Shown piece by piece: positions 59,562-64,000 of a DNA stretch of 64,000 nt. Numbering within the stretch: position 1 is the stretch's first letter; each line of letters starts with the position of its first letter. Source of the DNA: Phaeoceros laevis (lineage: Eukaryota > Anthocerotophyta > Anthocerotopsida > Notothyladales); the NCBI GenBank assembly GCA_049999765.1, contig JBNGIQ010008438.1:65335-129334 (forward strand). Direction: 5' to 3'. The notes beneath the pieces were generated by a model. That model saw only the letters and a program-made list of their open reading frames with translations. It did no database searches and had not been told where the DNA came from. The position numbers and the translations under genes are program-made.

Positions 59562-62500
59562 ATGCCCGCTGGACTGGATCACAACCTCACCTGCGTGGCA
59601 CTTAGCACTTCATGCCACCAATCCCCGCAAATGCAAAGACTAGTACCTGAGACTTCTGGGTTTGAAGCCCTGAGCCGCCCAGCAGGAAAGGTGCGGTGTA
59701 CAAGAAGCTTTGCGTTGAGGGCACAGGAATCAACGCCTCCGGAAGCGCTTCAGGAGGTGTTATGGAAACAGTTCTGCGCAGATACCACAGAACGGTGGGA
59801 CGACAGTCAGAGCAAGCCGACTTCTCGCCATCCTGATTTTAGACAAAGGGAGTGCAAGATTCCGCTATGGCTAAACAATCGGCTCAAGCCTGGTTGGGTC
59901 AACTCGCAGCTAGCCACAATGCATGCTGGAATGAAGACGACTTCCGAGTCTTCATCCCCCTCGGTTCAAGGGCCTGGAGCTTTTGCAGCAATTGAGGGCC
60001 ATTTGGAGGTCAACATGTGCAGGAAACAGTGCGAGGATGGACTGATTTCCGACGCTGTAGTTGCATTGGATCTATTGGTGCAGCGAGGACGCCATGTGCC
60101 CAACAATCTCTTCTATCGTGTCCTCAAGAGGTGCATCAAGGACAAGGACCTGGTTTTGGGCAGACACGTCCATGATCTCAGTGTTAAAAGCGGGTATGAA
60201 GGAGACGCCTTCTTGGCTACCCACCTCATTAGTTTCTACGCTTCGCATAGCAGGTTGGAGGAGGCGATGGCAGTTTTTTCCAAGGTTTATACACCGAACG
60301 CCTATAACTGGGCTACCATCATTTTCGCATATGCTAGACATGGTGAGGCTGCCGAGGCGATACGACTGTATCGGCTAATGTGGGAGTCAAGTTCCGTTGA
60401 ACCTGACGACCGTATCTATTCAGCAGTTCTGAAAGCTTGTACCGCTGCGGGAGACCTTGTTACCGGAAAGGAGGTCCATGCTCATATTCTTGCTAGTCCA
60501 CGGAAGCCCGATAGATTTGTTCAAGCTGGGTTGGTTAACATGTACGCCAAGTGTGGTAGCTTGGAGGATGCTCGCAAAGTGTTCGACAACCTTTCTGACC
60601 GCGATGTTGTAACATGGACCGCGATGATTGCAGGGTATACCCAACACCGGATGGGTGCGGAAGCCCTTAGACTTTACAACAGTATGCAACAGGAAGGCTT
60701 CACTCCTCCTGATTGTGTTACTTATGCATGCCTGCTGCAGGCATGTGCCAGTGTAGGTGTAGGAGCTCTTGCTGAGGGAAGGCAACTGCATGCACAGATC
60801 AAGAAACAAAGACTGCAAGTGGATTTGGTTCTTGGGGGCAGCTTGGTCAAAATGTATGCGAAGTGTGGTAGTTTAGAGGATGCTTGCATCGTGTTCAACA
60901 AACTTGCAGAGAGGGATGTCGTAACGTGGACCGTGATGATTGCAGTGTATGCCCAGCAGGGGATGGGCCAGGAAGCCCTCAGTCTTTACAGGAGTATGCA
61001 ACAGAAAGGTCCTACTGCTCCTGATTGTGTGACATATGTATCCCTGTTGCAGGCTTGTGCCAGTGTAGGTGGTAGAGCTCTTGATGAGGGAAAGCAGCTG
61101 CATGCACAGATCAAGGAACGAGGACTGCAGGAGGATGCGGTCCTGGGTGGCAGCTTGGTTAACATGTATGCGAAGTGTGGTAGTATGGAGGATGCTGGCA
61201 GCATATTTGCCAAACTTCCAGAGAGGAATATTGAAGCATATAATGCAATGATTTCGGGGTATGCCCAGCACGGGATGGGTGAGGAAGCCCTTCATTTCTA
61301 CTGCAGTATGCAACAGCATGGCCTCCCTCCCAATTCTGTCACATATGTATGCCTACTGCAGGCATGTGCCAGTTTAGGTGAAGGAGCTCTTCATGACGGT
61401 AAGCAGCTGCATGCAGAAATCAAAGAACATGGACTCCAAGAGGATGTGGGTATTGGTGGCAGCTTGGTTAACATGTATGCAAAGTGTGGTAGCTTAGAGG
61501 ATGCTCGCATTGTGTTCGACAAACTGTCAGAGAGGAATGTTATCACATGGACCGGGATGATAGCAGGGTATGCCCAGCAGGGCATGGGTCAGGAAGCCCT
61601 CGATATATATAGGAATATGCAACAGGAAGGCCTCTCTCCCAATTCTGTGACGTTTGTATGTGTGCTGCAGGCGTGTGCTAGTGTAGGTGTGGGAGCTCTT
61701 GATGAGGGGAAGCAGCTGCATGCACAGATTAAAGAGCGCAGACTGCAAGAGGATGTCGTTCTAGGTGGCAGTTTGGTTAACATGTATGCGAAGTGTGGTA
61801 GCTTAGAGGATGCTCGTGCACTGTTCGACAAGCTTTCAGAGAGAAATGTTGTAGCATGGACTGCAATGATTGCAGGGTATGCCCAGCAGGGGATGGGTCA
61901 GGAAGCCCTTAGTCTGTACAGAAGAATGCAACTGGAAGGCTTCGCTCCCAATTCTATTACGTATTTATGCCTGTTGCAGGCATGTGCAGCTGTAGCAGCT
62001 CTGCCTCTGGGGGAGCAGCTGCATGCAGAGATTAAGGAGCGGGGAATGCAAGTGGATGACGTTGTGGGAGCAGCACTTGTAAATATGTACGCAAAGTGTG
62101 GGAACATGTTCGATTCACAGCAGGTGTTTGATTCGCTGCCTGAAAGGAGCGTTGAGGCTTGGGGTGCACTAGTTAGTGGATATGCTCGCCAAGGGGATAG
62201 TAAGGTTGTGTTTGACTTGCTTGACAGGATGAGGTTGGAAGGCATGAAACCAAATGAGGTAGTGTTCCTTAGTGTGCTGACAGTGTGCAGTCATGTGGGT
62301 CTGGTGGACAAAGGCAGAGAGTACTTTAAGGCAATGTGGACAGACTATGGCATTAGTGCGACGGTGGATCACTTTATATGCATGGTGGATCTTCTGGGGC
62401 GTGCAGGTCATCTGGACGAGGCACTGCAGATGGCCAAAACCATGCCGTTTCCACCTAATGATGTAGTGTGGCATACTCTTTTAGGTGCTTGTTGGAAGTG

Positions 62501-62786
62501 GAGGAACGTGGGGATTGGGCAACAGGCTTTCAATTGTGCAGTTAGCGTGGATGAAAGAGATGCTGCATCTTATGTTTTGATGTCCAACATTTATGCAAGC
62601 GCTGGGATGTGGGAGGCGGCAATGGAGATGCAGGCAAGGAGAATGATTCTGGGGGCATGGAAGACACCGGGCCAGAGCTGGTGGACTGACATGGATGGAG
62701 TGGTGCATACGTTTCTTGTTGGGGACAAAAATCATCCTGTGAACGAAATTATCTATGCCAGCCTGGAACAGCTAGTCACCAAATGA
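59562..62786 (+). CDS. PPR protein P9 (5 PLS modules), DYW lost by frameshift
   Basis: Starts at the ATG 59562 (MPAGLDHNL); the preceding conserved ATG is ATT here. It encodes 1074 residues. The PDF-like segment reads LWKQFCADTTERWDDSQSKP and HPDFRQRECKIPLWLNN, in frame with the leader. Five internal modules have P-motif pairs TD, TD, NN, TN, TN. The terminal block YARQGDSKVVFDLL, E1/E2 and PG box (SWWTDMDGVVHTF) are intact. At ACCAAATGAAGAAGG one A is missing compared with CCCAAAATGAAGAAGG of other members, which creates the stop at 62784-62786 exactly between E2 and DYW. The DYW domain continues as a decayed relic to about 63063. It would be an E+ factor without its own deaminase if expressed. 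Confidence 0.85.
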   Translation: MPAGLDHNLTCVALSTSCHQSPQMQRLVPETSGFEALSRPAGKVRCTRSFALRAQESTPPEALQEVLWKQFCADTTERWDDSQSKPTSRHPDFRQRECKIPLWLNNRLKPGWVNSQLATMHAGMKTTSESSSPSVQGPGAFAAIEGHLEVNMCRKQCEDGLISDAVVALDLLVQRGRHVPNNLFYRVLKRCIKDKDLVLGRHVHDLSVKSGYEGDAFLATHLISFYASHSRLEEAMAVFSKVYTPNAYNWATIIFAYARHGEAAEAIRLYRLMWESSSVEPDDRIYSAVLKACTAAGDLVTGKEVHAHILASPRKPDRFVQAGLVNMYAKCGSLEDARKVFDNLSDRDVVTWTAMIAGYTQHRMGAEALRLYNSMQQEGFTPPDCVTYACLLQACASVGVGALAEGRQLHAQIKKQRLQVDLVLGGSLVKMYAKCGSLEDACIVFNKLAERDVVTWTVMIAVYAQQGMGQEALSLYRSMQQKGPTAPDCVTYVSLLQACASVGGRALDEGKQLHAQIKERGLQEDAVLGGSLVNMYAKCGSMEDAGSIFAKLPERNIEAYNAMISGYAQHGMGEEALHFYCSMQQHGLPPNSVTYVCLLQACASLGEGALHDGKQLHAEIKEHGLQEDVGIGGSLVNMYAKCGSLEDARIVFDKLSERNVITWTGMIAGYAQQGMGQEALDIYRNMQQEGLSPNSVTFVCVLQACASVGVGALDEGKQLHAQIKERRLQEDVVLGGSLVNMYAKCGSLEDARALFDKLSERNVVAWTAMIAGYAQQGMGQEALSLYRRMQLEGFAPNSITYLCLLQACAAVAALPLGEQLHAEIKERGMQVDDVVGAALVNMYAKCGNMFDSQQVFDSLPERSVEAWGALVSGYARQGDSKVVFDLLDRMRLEGMKPNEVVFLSVLTVCSHVGLVDKGREYFKAMWTDYGISATVDHFICMVDLLGRAGHLDEALQMAKTMPFPPNDVVWHTLLGACWKWRNVGIGQQAFNCAVSVDERDAASYVLMSNIYASAGMWEAAMEMQARRMILGAWKTPGQSWWTDMDGVVHTFLVGDKNHPVNEIIYASLEQLVTK

Positions 62787-63063
62787 AGAAGGCAAGATAT
62801 CTGTGCCACCTCCTTGTTCTTGCTGGACATATTCGATGATGAGAAGGAAGCTGAGTTCTGTAGGCACAGCGAGAAATTGGGTACCACATATGCCCTTAAT
62901 AAGACAGCCCGACGGGACAACCACAAGAACTGTGGATGATCTGAGGGTATTGTGGATTGTCAGACAGCAGCAACCGAAAGTAGAGAACAGAACTATCATC
63001 TCCGGGGATGCAACTGTCTTCCATGTCTACAAGGGTCGAAATGTTTATGTGGGGACAACTGAT
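62787..63063 (+). pseudogene. Decayed DYW domain after P9
   Basis: Broken frames still show GATGATGAGAAGGAAGCTGA, AGGCACAGCGAGAAATTGGG (HSEKLG), AATAAGACAGCC and ACTATCATCTCCGGGGATGC, ending TATGTGGGGACAAC. The CEDCH segment is badly damaged, so the zinc site is gone. Confidence 0.8.
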
Positions 63064-64000
63064 ACGTCACTGCTGGAAAATGAGCTGCATTGATCCCAGG
63101 TGCTCTTCTGCTTGCAATCTGATTTCTAATCAGATAATCAGGGAGGACTGTGACCCATCGAAGGGCAGGCCACCGCTGAGCGGCATGGCTCATAATCGCC
63201 TACGGTAAGTTTGATGACGTGAAACGTTGGCTTTTGCCTCCATCTCAGGTACTATCTGCGTCTGAAGGACTGCATTGCCTCTGTCCTTTCATTGATCAGT
63301 TGCGAGGGCTGGTAAGCAGTGCAGTGCTTTTTTTACTGTCAAGAGCAACAAGTTCAAGATTCGAACCACTGGAGTGACTAAAAGCGTAGTTACCTGCTGC
63401 AAATATGGCTTGGCTTTGGGGCTCAATACCACGCTGATGCGATGTCTATGGGGTATGTTCTCATGCTTGCAGGTATCGTGGTGGTGAAGAGTGGATGTAA
63501 GTTATGTATACTGGCTGCAGCTCGTCGTTCCTTGTCATGTGGGGTGCGCGAAGCAGACACGTGACAGGTGAAGGTCAACATTTGAGTGTCTTTCCTGGGC
63601 TGACCGAAACGCTTGTGATGCTCAGCTTGGAGTAAAAATCTGCAATCGCGTGGACGTGGTCTCTGAATTCCAGGTACGAGACACTTTTTTTCACTTTCTG
63701 GATAATGGATACTTTGCGGGCAATACTCAGTTTACGACCACAGATCCTCTGCACAACCCTAGTTAATGGAAACGCGTTTGTATCAGCAAGGAAACGCGTG
63801 TGTGCGTTTCTAACTGCGTTTTAAAGAACTGGGGCGGAACGGCATCCCGCATAACAGAGACGGCATCTGCTGAGTCGAGAACGAATCGGAAGTGACGCGA
63901 TTCGAAAGGCGGTTGCGACTCACGCGCGCGCTTCTCTCCGCTTGCCTATGGCTGCCGGCCGTGGCTGTGGCTGCCAATCCAGGGAGCTGAAAGCCAGTTC
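63064..64000. other. P9 3' flank and right end of window
   Basis: Carries the conserved 3' flank of the array (intron-like 63205-63299, then AATATGGCTTGGCTTTGGGG near 63400). From about 63650 the sequence no longer resembles the other spacers, which suggests the array or its unit border ends here. The last 200 bases are GC-rich with no recognisable gene. Confidence 0.45.
63205..63299 (+). other. Predicted intron downstream of P9
   Basis: 95 bases, donor CTACG|GTAAGT, acceptor CATTGATCAG|TTGCGA, aligned with the other units. Confidence 0.45.

Noticed and set aside
21700-62200. Regularly spaced repeats resembling a CRISPR array or satellite
   Set aside because: The 312-base period is the coding length of a P-L-S module, frames are preserved, and the host is a plant nuclear genome.
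21854-62735. Many recurring minus-strand open frames inside the PPR genes with similar Cys/Ser-rich or His/Leu-rich translations
   Set aside because: They are antisense readings of the same PLS modules. Their similarity to each other comes from the repeat, not from a second gene.
20740-63063. Array spread by LTR retrotransposons or other autonomous elements
   Set aside because: No reverse transcriptase, integrase, transposase or long terminal repeats were seen. Repeated spacers match unit flanks and fit tandem duplication.

Overview
This window is nuclear DNA from a land plant, probably a seed-free one (lycophyte or bryophyte grade). The evidence is spliceosomal genes with short GT-AG introns, a plant-type DDB1 and MED18, a eukaryotic tRNA-Pro, LISCL-type GRAS genes, a phi-class GST, and a large expansion of PLS-type pentatricopeptide repeat (PPR) proteins of the DYW class, the C-to-U editing factors of plant organelles. 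The species cannot be named from the sequence. The very short introns and DYW-only amplification would fit a compact lycophyte genome such as a Selaginella relative, but this is only a suggestion.

Left part (1-20.7 kb), single-copy genes. A germin-like (cupin) C-terminal fragment (743-984, minus) lies behind DDB1 (1343-7452, minus). DDB1 can be reconstructed as 19 exons encoding 1090 residues. It is head to head with MED18 (8037-8850, plus, 3 exons, 213 residues) across a 584-base shared promoter interval. A tRNA-Pro(AGG) gene (10305-10376, minus), a phi-class glutathione S-transferase (11722-12645, minus, 3 exons) and two tandem intronless GRAS transcription factor genes (13849-16032 and 17704-19590, plus) follow.

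Right part (20.7-63 kb) is a tandem array of nine paralogous PPR genes, here called P1 to P9, in units of about 4.4-5.3 kb. Eight are on the plus strand and P6 is inverted. Each has a short N-terminal leader, a segment resembling the PDF (single-stranded DNA binding) motif of plant organellar OSB proteins, an opening PPR block, and then 4 to 9 near-identical P-L-S modules of about 104 residues (6, 5, 4, 7, 6, 9, 6, 6 and 5 modules in P1 to P9). A terminal PPR block, the E domains and originally a DYW deaminase domain follow. Only P1, P2, P6 and P8 keep a complete DYW domain. P3, P4, P5, P7 and P9 have lost it by frameshift, deletion or rearrangement, and the N-terminal leaders of P1, P4, P5, P6 and P8 are also damaged.

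The most interesting points are: the fusion of an OSB-like PDF segment to PPR-DYW proteins; the variable number of PLS modules; base-specifying residues that vary only in P motifs while the S motifs carry Gly or Val at position 5; the same predicted code in P4/P5 and in P2/P6; and an intron-like GT...AG block downstream of the stop codon in eight of nine units. A 100-N gap inside P7 is flanked by an identical 40-base sequence and is almost certainly an assembly artefact.
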